Of a DNA stretch of 64,000 nucleotides, positions 15,741-28,573 are shown in pieces. The translations under genes were made by a program, and so were the position numbers. The stretch lies in assembly GCA_026709935.1 (NCBI GenBank), contig JAPOSC010000051.1:11843-75842 (forward strand), read 5' to 3'. Source of the DNA: Thiotrichales bacterium (GTDB taxonomy: Bacteria > Pseudomonadota > Gammaproteobacteria > HK1). Below the pieces are notes generated by a model. The model saw only the letters and a program-made list of their open reading frames with translations, did not search any database and was not told the origin of the DNA. Position 1 is the stretch's first letter; the number at the start of each line of letters is the position of its first letter.

Positions 15741-16466
15741 TCAGCCCGAAGCGCGTCCTTCGAGCCGGTCGAGGAGTTCCTGCGGCTCGACGTAGCCGGG
15801 GATCATCTCGCCGGATTCCAGCACGATCGACGGGGTACCCCGCACGCCGATCGCCTGACCCGCGTCGTAGTGCACACCCACGGGATTGTCGCACTGCGCC
15901 GTCTCCACCGCGCGCCCGGCCTTGGCGTCGGTCATCGCGGCCTGCTGGTCCGACGCGCACCACACCGAGACCATCCGGTCGTAGGTGTCGGAGCCGATGC
16001 CGGCCCGGGGGAATGCCGTGTACCGGATCTCGATGCCGAGCCGGTTGTAATCGGCAATCTGCTGGTGCATGAGCTGACAGTACCCGCAGTCGATGTCGGT
16101 GAAGACGGTGATCGTGTGCTTTGCCGTCGACGGCGCGAACACCACCATGCTCGCGTCGCCGAGCGCGCCGACAGCCTCCGCTCGCGCGTGCGAGCGCGCC
16201 ACCTCGGTCATATTGTCTCCCGTCTCGAGATCCAACAGATCACCGCGCAGCATGTGCCGGCCGTCGGCGGAGAAGTAGACGACGAAGGGACCGTATCGGA
16301 CCTCGTAGATCCCAGGCAGGGCGGACTCGACAACATGGTCCGGCTGCTGATCCGAAACCATCACCGCCAGCCGCTCGGCGAGCGCCGGCGGAACATCTTC
16401 GGCCGCCGGCGCGGGCATGAATCCGGGCCACACCAGCAACGCCGTCACGGCAAGGAACGTTCGCAT
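15741..16466 (-). CDS. dsbC: Thiol:disulfide interchange protein DsbC
   Basis: Periplasmic disulfide isomerase that reshuffles wrong disulfides and is kept reduced by DsbD. From ATG 16466 the 241-residue product has a signal peptide (about 1-22, ending AAA/E), the N-terminal dimerisation domain (GIYEVRYGPFVVYFSADGRH) and the thioredoxin-fold domain with TVFTDIDCGYCQLMHQQI, whose CGYC is the active site, and the cis-proline region VRGTPSIVL. A longer frame to 16535 does not encode a signal-like start. The gene is followed by a small membrane protein gene. Confidence 0.93.
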   Translation of the reverse strand: MRTFLAVTALLVWPGFMPAPAAEDVPPALAERLAVMVSDQQPDHVVESALPGIYEVRYGPFVVYFSADGRHMLRGDLLDLETGDNMTEVARSHARAEAVGALGDASMVVFAPSTAKHTITVFTDIDCGYCQLMHQQIADYNRLGIEIRYTAFPRAGIGSDTYDRMVSVWCASDQQAAMTDAKAGRAVETAQCDNPVGVHYDAGQAIGVRGTPSIVLESGEMIPGYVEPQELLDRLEGRASG

Positions 16467-16612
16467 CGCAATCACCCTCCGTCCGAGTCCCGTCCATGAT
16501 ACGCCACCCGAAACCCGCCGCCATTCGGCGTTCACGGCCGGTCTTCATCGTCGAATCCGCAGCGCACACTGGTCCTTCATGGTCGCGGCCGCTCAGGCAC
16601 AGTCGCGATGGC

Positions 16613-18007
16613 TCAGGTTCGGGCCCGCCGCCATACCGTCCCCTGCGCTCCGTCCTCGAGCACGATGCCCGCGGCGCTCAGCGCATCGCGCAGCCGATCC
16701 GCCTCGGCCCAGTCCCGGCGCGCTCGGGCTTCCCCCCGCTGCGCGATCATCGTCTCGATGGTGTCGTCGTCCGGGCCCTCACCGGCGGAAGCCCCGCGCA
16801 GCCAGACATCCGGGTCGGCGTCGAGAAGGCCCAGAACCCCGCCCAGCGTGTGCAGCGTGCGGGCAAGCATCCGGGCGCGATCCGGGTCCGACCCGCGCAC
16901 CCGCTGGACCTCGTGGGCAAGCTCGAAGAGCACCGAGAGCGCTCCCGGGGTGTTGAAGTCGTCGTCCATCGCGGCCCGGAAGCGCGCGAGCCAGGTCGCG
17001 TCGGGCTCGGACTCGCCCTCCCCCGCGCCGGCGTCCCGCAGCGCCGTGTACAGGCGCCGGACCGAGGCGTCCGCCTGCCGCAGGTGGTCCTCGGAGTAGT
17101 TGAGCGGACTCCGGTAGTGGCTCGACAGCATGAAGCAGCGCACCGCCTCCGCCGGATAGTGGGCGAGCACTCCGCGCACGGTGAAGAAGTTGCCGAGCGA
17201 TTTCGACATCTTCTCGTCGTCGATGCGCACGAAGCCGTTGTGCATCCACAAGTTCACGAACTTGCAGCCGGTGGCGGCCTCGCTCTGAGCGATCTCGTTC
17301 TCGTGGTGCGGAAACTGGAGATCCATCCCCCCACCGTGGATGTCGAAGTGATTCCCCAGGCAGGAGGTGGACATCGCCGAGCACTCGATGTGCCAGCCGG
17401 GACGGCCCGGGCCCCACGGCGAAGCCCAGCTCGGCTCGCCGGGCTTCGCCGCCTTCCACAACACGAAGTCGAGGGGATCGTCCTTCGCCTCGTCCACCTC
17501 GACCCGGGCTCCGCTGCGCAGATCCTCCGGCCGCCGGTCGGACAGCGCTCCGTAGGCGGGAAACGCGCTCACATCGTAGTACACGTCCCCGTTCGCCCCG
17601 CAGTAGGCGGCCCCGTTCGCGAGCAGCCGCTCCACCATCGCGATGATGGGATCGATGTAGTGCGTCGCGCGAGGCTCTTCGTCCGGGTCGAGCACCCCGA
17701 GGGCGCGGCAGTCCTCATGCATGTAGTGGATGAAGCGCTCCGTGAGCACCCGGAAGTCTTCGCCGTTTTCGTTCGCCCGGGCGATGATCTTGTCATCGAT
17801 GTCGGTGATGTTGCGCACGTAGGTGACCCGGTAGCCCAGGCTGCGCAGGTAGCGGGCGACGGTATCGAACGCCACGAGCACCCGGGCGTGGCCCAGGTGG
17901 CAGTGGTCGTAGACCGTCATGCCGCATACGTACATCCGCACATGACCGGGCTCGATGGGGCGAAGTTCCTCCTTCGCCCGGGTCAGGGTGTTGTAGATCC
18001 GAAGCAT
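16613..18007 (-). CDS. cysS: Cysteinyl-tRNA synthetase
   Basis: Charges tRNA-Cys. The 464-residue product from ATG 18007 ([10 protein letters not shown]) has the family length. Visible features are the class I HIGH variant in [11 protein letters not shown], zinc-binding cysteines ([16 protein letters not shown]), the [11 protein letters not shown] motif, and [11 protein letters not shown]. The open frame extends upstream to 18067 but the alignment begins at MLRIYN. It is monocistronic as far as can be seen, with a 302-base gap before the next gene. Confidence 0.96.
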   Translation of the reverse strand: MLRIYNTLTRAKEELRPIEPGHVRMYVCGMTVYDHCHLGHARVLVAFDTVARYLRSLGYRVTYVRNITDIDDKIIARANENGEDFRVLTERFIHYMHEDCRALGVLDPDEEPRATHYIDPIIAMVERLLANGAAYCGANGDVYYDVSAFPAYGALSDRRPEDLRSGARVEVDEAKDDPLDFVLWKAAKPGEPSWASPWGPGRPGWHIECSAMSTSCLGNHFDIHGGGMDLQFPHHENEIAQSEAATGCKFVNLWMHNGFVRIDDEKMSKSLGNFFTVRGVLAHYPAEAVRCFMLSSHYRSPLNYSEDHLRQADASVRRLYTALRDAGAGEGESEPDATWLARFRAAMDDDFNTPGALSVLFELAHEVQRVRGSDPDRARMLARTLHTLGGVLGLLDADPDVWLRGASAGEGPDDDTIETMIAQRGEARARRDWAEADRLRDALSAAGIVLEDGAQGTVWRRART

Positions 18008-18309
18008 GATGAACGGCTGAATAATCGATGCGCGAGAGCGGGGCCGGTTTGTAGCACATCCGTCCACCGTCTGCCGGCAATCCCGCCATGCACACGGCCG
18101 GGTACCCGACCGAGGGCCCGACCAGTTGCCTAGCCTTTGCTCGGCCTTTGCTCGGCCTTTGCTCGGCCTTTGCTCGGCTTTGGCTCGGCCGGGTGTCCAG
18201 CCGTGTGCTCGGCCCTGTGACGTGAGTCGCGTCGGAATGCCCGACGGGAGGAAGCGTCCCCGCCGGCGTTGCAGGACGAGAGTCGGGGCGCCGGCGATTG
18301 TCTCCCGGC
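18008..18309. other. Intergenic region with a short tandem repeat
   Basis: The gap between cysS and the end of the ACP/ligase/acyltransferase gene holds no convincing gene. Its main feature is the 11-base repeat array at 18133-18188. Confidence 0.5.
18133..18188. repeat. 11-base tandem repeat, about five copies
   Basis: GCCTTTGCTCG is repeated exactly at 18133, 18144, 18155 and 18166, followed by one altered copy (GCTTTGGCTCG). It lies upstream of cysS and downstream of the fusion gene. Confidence 0.9.
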
Positions 18310-21444
<3,135 letters not shown>

Positions 21445-21518
21445 GGCGGGGACGAGGCCTTCAGGGAGGCCACGGCGAGAGGGAACGGGGATGATACCGC
21501 ACCGGATCTTCCCTCCCG

Positions 21519-22526
21519 TCAGCGCTCCGGACCTGCCGCGTCGCGCGCAAGGAGCGCCTCCACCGCCTCGACCGGGCTCGATGCGCCGGTCACCACGTCC
21601 CGGACCTGCTCGCAGATGGGCATCTCGACCCCGAAGCGGCGCGCGAGACTCATCACGCGGGCGCTCGTCTCCACGCCTTCGACGACCTGTCCGACCGTGG
21701 CGGCGGCCTCGCCCGGCGACGCCCCGCGCGCGAGCGCGAGCCCGAACTTCCGATTGCGCGACTGGTCGTCGGTACAGGTGAGCACCAGATCGCCCAGCCC
21801 CGCGAGCCCCATGAAAGTCGCGGTCCGCCCGCCCGCTGCCTCGCCGAGTCGCACCATCTCGGCGAGGCCCCGCGCGACAAGCGCGGCGCGGGCATTCGCA
21901 CCGAAGCCGAGCTCGTCCGCGATGCCGGCGGCAATCGCGAGAACATTCTTGACCGCACCCGCGATCTGTACGCCGACGAGATCATCGCCCGTGTAGATGC
22001 GGAACCGCGAGTTCGCGAGACGAGACGCCCACTGCGCGGCGAACCCGGCGTCGGTCGCGGCGAGCGTCACCGCAGTCGGAAGACGCCTTGCCACCTCACC
22101 GGCAAACGTCGGCCCGGAGAGCACGCCGAGAGGGACGCCGGCCGGCAGCCGCTCGGCCGCCACCTCGTGCAGGAGACGACCGCTCGACGGATCGAGCCCT
22201 TTCGTCGCCCACAACATTCCCCGGTGCGCCGCGGGCGTCGCGGCAAACGCGTCGACGATGACCCGGAACGCATGGCTGGGGACGGCCACGAGACAATTCG
22301 TCGCCGACTCCACCGCCCGCGCGAAATCCGGCTCGACCGCCAGGCGATCGGGCACGTGCGGCCCGGGAAGATACTTGTCGTTGCTGCCGCGTTCGGCGAT
22401 GGCCGCGAGCACTGCCTCGTCGCGGCCCCAGATGAGCGTGTCGTGCCCGTTGCGAGCAAGCAGGATCGCAAGCGCGGTTCCCCATGAGCCCGCGCCGAGT
22501 ACCACGATGTCGAAACGCCGCTTCAT
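21519..22526 (-). CDS. gpsA: Glycerol-3-phosphate dehydrogenase [NAD(P)+]
   Basis: Reduces dihydroxyacetone phosphate to sn-glycerol-3-phosphate for phospholipid synthesis, in the cytosol. The 335-residue product starts MKRRFDIVVLGAGSWGTALA with the dinucleotide loop, has the substrate lysine region WATKGLDPSSGRLLHE, GAVKNVLAIAAGIADELG with the catalytic lysine, and GLAGLGDLVLTCTDDQSRN. Length is normal. It is followed by the acyltransferase fusion and preceded by yibN; the usual grxC and secB between yibN and gpsA are absent. Confidence 0.96.
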   Translation of the reverse strand: MKRRFDIVVLGAGSWGTALAILLARNGHDTLIWGRDEAVLAAIAERGSNDKYLPGPHVPDRLAVEPDFARAVESATNCLVAVPSHAFRVIVDAFAATPAAHRGMLWATKGLDPSSGRLLHEVAAERLPAGVPLGVLSGPTFAGEVARRLPTAVTLAATDAGFAAQWASRLANSRFRIYTGDDLVGVQIAGAVKNVLAIAAGIADELGFGANARAALVARGLAEMVRLGEAAGGRTATFMGLAGLGDLVLTCTDDQSRNRKFGLALARGASPGEAAATVGQVVEGVETSARVMSLARRFGVEMPICEQVRDVVTGASSPVEAVEALLARDAAGPER

Positions 22527-22619
22527 TGCGCACCCGCGCCCCGTGCGGATTCGACCATAGAGGAGTTCGATCGCAGCCGGACTCGCTGCCTGAAGCTTGC
22601 CTGAAGCTATTTTCCGGGG

Positions 22620-23051
22620 TTACTTCCTGGTCAGTGGAAGGCTCGCCCCTTCCCAGGCCAGGATCCCGCCGTTCAGGACGTACACTTTCTCGAACCCGCC
22701 GGAGACCAGTTTTCCGCCCGCCTTCGCGCTGATCTGGCCGGTACGACAGGTCGTGATGATCGGCCGTCCGCGGTATTTGTTCAGCTTGCCGAGACGATCC
22801 GCGAGCTGTGACTCCGGGATGTTCAGGGCATTGACGATATGGCCCTGACGGAACTCACCATCGCTGCGGAGATCGATGATCACCGCATCCTCTTGATTGA
22901 TGAGGCGCGTCGCATCCGACGGGCTCAGCTTGCGCACGCCACGGGCCGAGCCCTGGAAGAACGTCCACACGATGCCACCCAGGATCGCGATGAACGCCAT
23001 GCACAGTCCCGGGTGGTTGGAGAAGAATTCCTGCAGCCTGTCCACTTGCAT
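22620..23051 (-). CDS. yibN: Rhodanese-like membrane protein YibN
   Basis: The 143-residue product from ATG 23051 matches the family length exactly. It has one N-terminal membrane segment (about 15-34, MAFIAILGGIVWTFF) and a cytosolic rhodanese domain with DAVIIDLRSDGEFRQGHI and the active-site loop ITTCRTGQISAKAG (cysteine followed by RTG). Rhodaneses transfer sulfane sulfur; the exact role of YibN is not settled, although links to membrane protein insertion have been proposed. The frame extends to 23084 but the shorter start fits homologues. It is 93 bases upstream of gpsA on the same strand, the typical order without grxC and secB. Confidence 0.9.
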   Translation of the reverse strand: MQVDRLQEFFSNHPGLCMAFIAILGGIVWTFFQGSARGVRKLSPSDATRLINQEDAVIIDLRSDGEFRQGHIVNALNIPESQLADRLGKLNKYRGRPIITTCRTGQISAKAGGKLVSGGFEKVYVLNGGILAWEGASLPLTRK

Positions 23052-23330
23052 GCCTTCGGATACGGCCTGGTCCGCATTTCCCACCAGCGTGCAGCGGCCC
23101 GGCGACGGGCCGCGAGATTAGCGCGATGACCCCCGTCCCGCAACGCTGCCATCGGGGGCCCTCGTTTGACAGCAAGCCGTCCGGCGCATGACGATCACAG
23201 CGTGGTCAGGCATCCGGTCTGCGCACCGTGCGCGCGATTCCCAAGCTCCCATTTCTCACCAGTGCAAGGATCGGAGAATCGCTCAGGCTTGCATGGCTCC
23301 GGTTCGAGGGCCGGTGAGAAACGCGGCCAA

Positions 23331-24596
23331 ATGCTCGTCTCCTTCACATGCGCCTTGATGCGCATTTCCCCCCGGTCCGCGAGGCGAGGGCGCGGAGGTG
23401 CGAAGCGGGGGCTGGCGCGGTTCGCACGCGTCTTTGCCGCAGCCCTCCTCCTCACCAGCGCGACCGGCGCGCCGGGGCAGTCGGACTACGAGATCCGCGG
23501 GGATCTGGAGCAGGTGCGGGCTCGTCTGGAGACGATCGCGCGCGAGCTCACCCGAGCCTACGGCGAGCATGACACCCAAACGCAGGCGCTGGCGCGGAGC
23601 GAAAAACTGGCCGCCGGCATTCGCAGCGAAATCGCCGGTCTCGACGAACGTCTGGCCGCAGCGCATGTGCGGGCCGGTGCCGCCCGCCGCGCCAGCGACC
23701 GTACGCGCGGTGAGCTCTCCGAGCGCCGGCGCGAGCTTGCCCGCGCGATTCGCGCCTCGTATCGATTCGCCCGCCGTGACTCCCTCGCCAGGCTTCTCGA
23801 CCTCGAGTCGCTGCGCAACATCGACCGTCTGCTCGCCTACCACTCGGTCATCGAGCGGGCACACGCGCACCGGATTGGCGCAATCGCCGACACCCTCTCC
23901 AGGCTCGAAGCACAGGAGGCAAAGGTGGCCGAGGAAGTCGCGGCAATCGCCGCGCTACTCGGCGAACGGCAGCGCCGACTCACCGAGCTCGAGGAGCGCC
24001 GCACCGCCCGGGCGGAGGCGATGCAGGCGTTGGCGGAGCGCATTCAGGACCGCGAGAGCCGGGTGGCGCGCCTTCGGACCGATGAACACCGACTGGTGGA
24101 ACTCGTCGAGGCGCTGCGGACATCGCTGACTGACGATGCGCTGAAGATCCCCGGGCGCCGGAACTTCGAGCAGTCGCGGGGCCGGCTCCGGTGGCCGGTG
24201 AGCGGACGCGTGCTCGCGCGATATGGCACCCCGCGTGGCAAGAGCGGCCTCATGTGGCAGGGGATGCTGATCGAAGCACCAGCCGGGGAAACCGTCCACT
24301 CCATTCACGGCGGACGGGTTGCGTACGCCGACTGGCTCCGGGGGTTCGGGCTGCTGCTCATCATCGAGCACGAAGACGAATTCATGAGTCTGTACGGACA
24401 CAACGACACCCTGACCCGGGAGACGGGCGACTGGGTGGATTCCGGTGAGATCGTGGCGACGGTCGGCGACAGCGGCGGCCACTCGCGCCCGGCCCTCTAC
24501 TTCGAGATCCGGCGCACCGGACGCCCGGTAGACCCCCGTCATTGGTGCATGCCGACCGCGGGCGCCGCGCTTGTAAGCCCGCTTGTAAGCCATTAG
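23331..24596 (+). CDS. envC: Murein hydrolase activator EnvC
   Basis: EnvC is a periplasmic activator of the septal amidases AmiA/AmiB during cell division. The protein has a signal segment (VFAAALLLTSATGAPG), a long Arg/Glu-rich coiled coil (about residues 50-270) and a C-terminal LytM/M23 domain (RLRWPVSGRVLARYGT, GGRVAYADWLRGFG, GDSGGHSRPALYFEIR). The zinc ligands of active M23 peptidases are missing (WQGMLIEA instead of H.G.D; ALYFEI instead of H.HFE), as expected for a non-catalytic EnvC. ATG 23331 is my choice; ATG 23358 or a start at 23166 are possible, and ribosome sites are weak. It lies upstream of ctpA, the usual order, but the expected gpmI is not present next to it. Confidence 0.9.
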   Translation: MLVSFTCALMRISPRSARRGRGGAKRGLARFARVFAAALLLTSATGAPGQSDYEIRGDLEQVRARLETIARELTRAYGEHDTQTQALARSEKLAAGIRSEIAGLDERLAAAHVRAGAARRASDRTRGELSERRRELARAIRASYRFARRDSLARLLDLESLRNIDRLLAYHSVIERAHAHRIGAIADTLSRLEAQEAKVAEEVAAIAALLGERQRRLTELEERRTARAEAMQALAERIQDRESRVARLRTDEHRLVELVEALRTSLTDDALKIPGRRNFEQSRGRLRWPVSGRVLARYGTPRGKSGLMWQGMLIEAPAGETVHSIHGGRVAYADWLRGFGLLLIIEHEDEFMSLYGHNDTLTRETGDWVDSGEIVATVGDSGGHSRPALYFEIRRTGRPVDPRHWCMPTAGAALVSPLVSH

Positions 24597-24767
24597 CAGC
24601 GGCGAGTATTCTCACCACCACGCGGGCGTGACGGAGGGGCTCCGCTTGCAGCGAAACTGTCGGATCCGTGTCCGCAGCCGTGACCCGACAAGAGATGCGG
24701 GCTCGCTGAGTCGCGGGATCCTGGTCGATGCCCACCGCAGGACGCGGGCGCGTATCGGAGACGAAAG

Positions 24768-26081
24768 ATGAAGTGGTTGACACGATCGATTGCGTGGCTC
24801 CTCGTCGGAATCTCGATCGGCGCCTCTCTGGCCATCGGCCAGGGAGTACTCGCGGAGCGGCACGCCGAGGAATCCCTGCCGCTTGAGGATCTGCGCACGT
24901 TCACCGAGGTATTCGCCCGGATCAAGAACAATTACGTGGAGGAGGTGGACGACGGAACGCTGCTGGAACACGCGATCCGCGGCATGCTGACCGGCCTCGA
25001 TCCGCACTCCGCGTACCTCGTGCCCGACGACTATCAGGAATTGCAGGCGGGCACGAGCGGCGAGTTCGGGGGACTGGGGATCGAGGTCGGGATGGAAGAC
25101 GGCTTCGTCAAGGTGATCGCGCCGATCGACGATACCCCCGCGCAACGCGCCGGGGTCGAGGCCGGCGACCTCGTCATCCGGCTGGACGACACTCCGGTGA
25201 AAGGGATGTCACTGTCCGAGGCGGTGAAGCTGATGCGCGGGGAACCTGGAACCGACATCGTCCTCACCATCGTGCGGGAGGGGGAGGATCGCCCCATCCC
25301 GATTACCATCACCCGCGACGTCATCCGCGTCACCAGCATCCGCACCCGCACCCTCGAGCCGGGATACGGATACGTCAGGATCAGCCAGTTTCAGCTTCGA
25401 ACCGGCGAGAGTCTGCGGGAGACGATCGGCAAGCTGCGCGAAGACGCGGGCGACGACGGCCTCAAGGGCCTCGTCCTCGATCTGCGCAACAATCCGGGCG
25501 GGGTGCTGAACGCGGCGGTATCGGTTTCCGACGCTTTTCTGGACGAGGGAATCATCGTCTACACCGAAGGGCGAATGAACGACGCGAAGCTCACGTTCAA
25601 CGCCAAGGGGTCGGACATCCTTGAGGGTACTCCGCTCGTCGTGCTCGTCAACGCAGGTTCCGCCTCGGCCTCCGAAATCGTCGCCGGTGCGCTCCAGGAC
25701 CATGGGCGCGCGGTCATCATGGGAGAGAAGACCTTCGGAAAGGGCTCGGTGCAGACGATTCTTCCGCTCGGCAACGGATCGGCGCTGAAGCTCACCACCG
25801 CGCGGTACTACACGCCTTCGGGGACGTCGATCCAGGCCCGGGGGATCGTCCCCGACATCACCCTTGATCGCGTGCGCGTATCCCGGATCGACATCGGCCA
25901 GGGCGTGAAGGAAGCCGACCTCGCCGGGCACCTGGAGAGCGAAAGCGAAGAAGACGACTTCGACGCGGCGCAGCAGGCTCGGCAGGAAGCCGACGAAACC
26001 CCGCTCGCCCAGCGGGACTACGCCCTGTACGAGGCGCTCAACCTCCTCAAGGGGTTGCACATCCTGAAGGGCCGCTCGTAG
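24768..26081 (+). CDS. ctpA: Carboxy-terminal processing protease (S41 family)
   Basis: A periplasmic serine protease that trims protein C-termini. The 437-residue product has an N-terminal membrane anchor or signal (about 1-27), an S41 N-terminal helix region (LRTFTEVFARIKNNYVEEV), a PDZ domain (about 80-165; GDLVIRLDDTPVKGMSLSEA) and the catalytic core with LVLDLRNNPGGVLNAAV, the nucleophile region GSASASEIVAG (about 298-308) and the general-base lysine in EKTFGKGSVQT (about 322-332). Start ATG 24768 fits the signal sequence. It follows envC by 171 bases on the same strand, probably as one unit. Confidence 0.95.
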   Translation: MKWLTRSIAWLLVGISIGASLAIGQGVLAERHAEESLPLEDLRTFTEVFARIKNNYVEEVDDGTLLEHAIRGMLTGLDPHSAYLVPDDYQELQAGTSGEFGGLGIEVGMEDGFVKVIAPIDDTPAQRAGVEAGDLVIRLDDTPVKGMSLSEAVKLMRGEPGTDIVLTIVREGEDRPIPITITRDVIRVTSIRTRTLEPGYGYVRISQFQLRTGESLRETIGKLREDAGDDGLKGLVLDLRNNPGGVLNAAVSVSDAFLDEGIIVYTEGRMNDAKLTFNAKGSDILEGTPLVVLVNAGSASASEIVAGALQDHGRAVIMGEKTFGKGSVQTILPLGNGSALKLTTARYYTPSGTSIQARGIVPDITLDRVRVSRIDIGQGVKEADLAGHLESESEEDDFDAAQQARQEADETPLAQRDYALYEALNLLKGLHILKGRS

Positions 26082-26110
26082 CCGGAGCGATACCCGATTC
26101 CCGGCGGGGG

Positions 26111-27778
26111 TCAGTCTCCGTCCAGGAGCGCCGCGAGGACCAGGCATCCGCCCGCGCCGCCGAGCACCCAGGTCCAGATCGGCGCCCCCCACAGGCTCGC
26201 AAGGTGTTGCGTCCCGAGGCTGAGCACCACCGATGCCGCGATGATCAGCGCCGTGCCGATGACCGCTTGCACAATGCGCCGGTTTCCCCGGCGCATTTCG
26301 GTGCGCAGCCCATCGAGCGCATCGGAACGGATGCTCACTTCGATACGCCCGGAGCGCACGAGCTTCATCGTCTCGTAGGCGATCCCCGGCAGCGCCGGCA
26401 GGGTCTCGCCCCACCTCGGCGCCTGGCGCCCGAGCTCGCGTATCAGTCCCCGAGTGCCGATCTTCCCTCGTATCCAGCGCTCGAGGAACGGCTTGGCAGT
26501 TTCCCAGAGATCGAGTTCGGGATAGAGCTGGCGGCCGAGACCCTCGATGTTGAGCAGCGTCTTCTGCAGCAGTACGAGCTGCGGCTGCACCTCCATGTGG
26601 AACCGCCGCGTCGTGCTGAAAAGCTGCACGAGCACTCGGCCGAAGGAGATCTCCTTCAGCGGACGGTCGAAGATCGGCTCGCACACCGCGCGAATCGCCG
26701 CCTCGAACTCGTCGATGCGGGTATCGGCGGGCACCCATCTCGACTCGACGTGCAACTCCGCCACCCGGCGATAGTCGCGATTGAAGAACGCGAGGAGGTT
26801 CTCGGCGAGATAGCGCTGATCCTGATCCGAGAGAGAGCCCATGATGCCGAAGTCCACCGCGATGTAGCTCGGCCGCGCGGGGTGGGTGCGATCGACGAAG
26901 ATGTTCCCCGGGTGCATGTCGGCGTGAAAGAAGTTGTGGTGGGTCAACTGGGTGAAGAAGATCTCGACGCCCCGCTCGGCGAGCACCCGCAGGTCGACGC
27001 CCGCATCGACGAGCGCATCGACGTTGCTGACCGGAATGCCCGAGATCCGCTCCATCACCATGACCCGGCGCCGCGTATACTCCCAGTGCACCTCCGGCAC
27101 ATGAAGCAGATCGGAACCCTCGAAGTTCCTCCGGAGCTGCGAGGCGGACGCGGCTTCGCGCAGCAGATCGAGTTCGTCGATGATGGTCTTCTCGTACTCG
27201 GCCACCACCTCGCGCGGGTTGAGTCGCCGGACCGCGGGCCAGTACCGGTGCGCCAGCTCCGCCACAAGCCGGAGCAGACTGACGTCGCGCCGGATGGTCT
27301 TCTCGATCTCCGGGCGCACGACCTTGACCACGACCTCGCGGCCGTCGGCGAGCCGCGCCGCGTGAACCTGGGCGATTGACGCCGATGCCAGCGGCTCGCG
27401 GACGAACTCGCTGAAGATCTCCTCCACCGGACGCCCGAGTTCCTGGCGCACGATCACGGCGGCCTTCTCGCCCGGGAACGGCGGCACGCGATCCTGGAGA
27501 CTGGCGAGCTCGTCGGCGATGTCCTCCTGCAACAGGTCGCGGCGGGTCGAGAGGAGCTGGCCGAACTTGATGAAGATCGGGCCGAGATCCTCCAGCGCGC
27601 GCCGCAGCCGCACCGCGCGGGGCGGCTGCGTCCGGCGGACCCAGTTCCAGGGCAGGAGGTAGAGAACGAAACGCACCGGCCGCAGCAGGTGCGTCCTCAA
27701 CACGATCTCGTCGAGACCGTGCCGCACCAGCACCACGTTGATGGTGACGAGCCTCAGGATCTGGCGAAGTCCGATCAT
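26111..27778 (-). CDS. ubiB: Ubiquinone biosynthesis protein UbiB (ABC1/ADCK family)
   Basis: UbiB is an atypical kinase-like ATPase needed for ubiquinone synthesis, anchored in the inner membrane. The 555-residue product has the family hallmark KFGQLLSTRRDLL (KxGQ), ALASASIAQVHAA (Ala-rich loop), EYEKTIIDELDLLREA, HADMHPGNIF and VDFGIMG. Two C-terminal membrane segments (about 497-517 and 525-550) match the family. It overlaps ubiJ by 4 bases. The order ubiE-ubiJ-ubiB is conserved in gammaproteobacteria. It converges on ctpA with 29 bases between. Confidence 0.97.
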   Translation of the reverse strand: MIGLRQILRLVTINVVLVRHGLDEIVLRTHLLRPVRFVLYLLPWNWVRRTQPPRAVRLRRALEDLGPIFIKFGQLLSTRRDLLQEDIADELASLQDRVPPFPGEKAAVIVRQELGRPVEEIFSEFVREPLASASIAQVHAARLADGREVVVKVVRPEIEKTIRRDVSLLRLVAELAHRYWPAVRRLNPREVVAEYEKTIIDELDLLREAASASQLRRNFEGSDLLHVPEVHWEYTRRRVMVMERISGIPVSNVDALVDAGVDLRVLAERGVEIFFTQLTHHNFFHADMHPGNIFVDRTHPARPSYIAVDFGIMGSLSDQDQRYLAENLLAFFNRDYRRVAELHVESRWVPADTRIDEFEAAIRAVCEPIFDRPLKEISFGRVLVQLFSTTRRFHMEVQPQLVLLQKTLLNIEGLGRQLYPELDLWETAKPFLERWIRGKIGTRGLIRELGRQAPRWGETLPALPGIAYETMKLVRSGRIEVSIRSDALDGLRTEMRRGNRRIVQAVIGTALIIAASVVLSLGTQHLASLWGAPIWTWVLGGAGGCLVLAALLDGD

Positions 27779-28389
27779 GGCCGATGCACCGGCCGCCGCC
27801 CGAGCCGCGCGACCCGAGCTTCGAGACGCTCGACATCGTCCCGGACCGCGTCGACGGCATTCGAGAAACGCTCCATGTCTTCCACCGCCGGCGTTGCCGC
27901 GGCCTCGTGGCGCAGGTACTCCGACACGTCCGCGAGCAGCGCGGTGCCGGCGGCATGCATCCAGCCACCGAGCCCGCGCAGGCGGCGCGAGATCTGGTGG
28001 GCGGGAATGTCGCCCATGCGCTGCGCCAGCGCCTCCTCGAAGTCGAGATCCATCCGGGCGACGATCCGCTGCAGCCGTGTCGCCAGCGCGATGTCTCCGT
28101 GCAGGCTCACCTCCCCGCTCAGGACCAGCTTCTCCCGGTCGTCGACGAACGCGAAGCGCGCAAGCGACAGTGGGGTGCCGCGAATCGTGACGTGGGCGTC
28201 GACCAGTTCCTCACGCGGCTCGACCCGAACTCGCTCACCGTCCAGGTACAGGCGCAGCCCGCCGACGCCGGTCACGTCGAGATCGATGACACTGCCCGAC
28301 AGCTCGGCCAGGGCATGGCGCGTTTCGGGGTCCAGCTCGAGGGCGGCGTCGATGAGTCGGCCGATGAGGCCGACCGGAGACGTATTCAC
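27775..28389 (-). CDS. ubiJ: Ubiquinone biosynthesis accessory factor UbiJ
   Basis: UbiJ, with UbiK, binds ubiquinone intermediates and holds together the cytosolic Ubi complex. From GTG 28389 the product is 204 residues, close to known UbiJ. It has an SCP2 sterol-carrier-like lipid-binding domain (LYLDGERVRVEPREELVDAH; KLVLSGEVSLHGDIALATRL) and a C-terminal helical region (VEDMERFSNAVDAVRDDVERL) that can form a coiled coil. The open frame reaches 28485 but the extra residues are Arg/Gly-rich and not part of the family. It sits between ubiE and ubiB and overlaps ubiB by 4 bases. Confidence 0.9.
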   Translation of the reverse strand: MNTSPVGLIGRLIDAALELDPETRHALAELSGSVIDLDVTGVGGLRLYLDGERVRVEPREELVDAHVTIRGTPLSLARFAFVDDREKLVLSGEVSLHGDIALATRLQRIVARMDLDFEEALAQRMGDIPAHQISRRLRGLGGWMHAAGTALLADVSEYLRHEAAATPAVEDMERFSNAVDAVRDDVERLEARVARLGRRPVHRP

Positions 28390-28573
28390 GGCCGCTCCCG
28401 CGCCGCGATGCGATCGGTTCGAAGGGCAGCGGCTCCGGCCCCCCCATGCACCGGCCCGCAAACCCCGGCGGATCCGGCCCGACATCGTTCGCCCCGCGCC
28501 GCAACGCCTGCCTGCATCGGAACCGGTCGCCGGCGCCTCCCGGCCCGTCCCGCCGCGGCCCCCGCTCTCCCCT

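Noticed and set aside
25209-27968. Open frame on the minus strand (919 codons) overlapping ctpA and ubiB
   Set aside because: Runs antisense to ctpA and in a wrong frame of ubiB; composition is low-complexity Arg/Gly.
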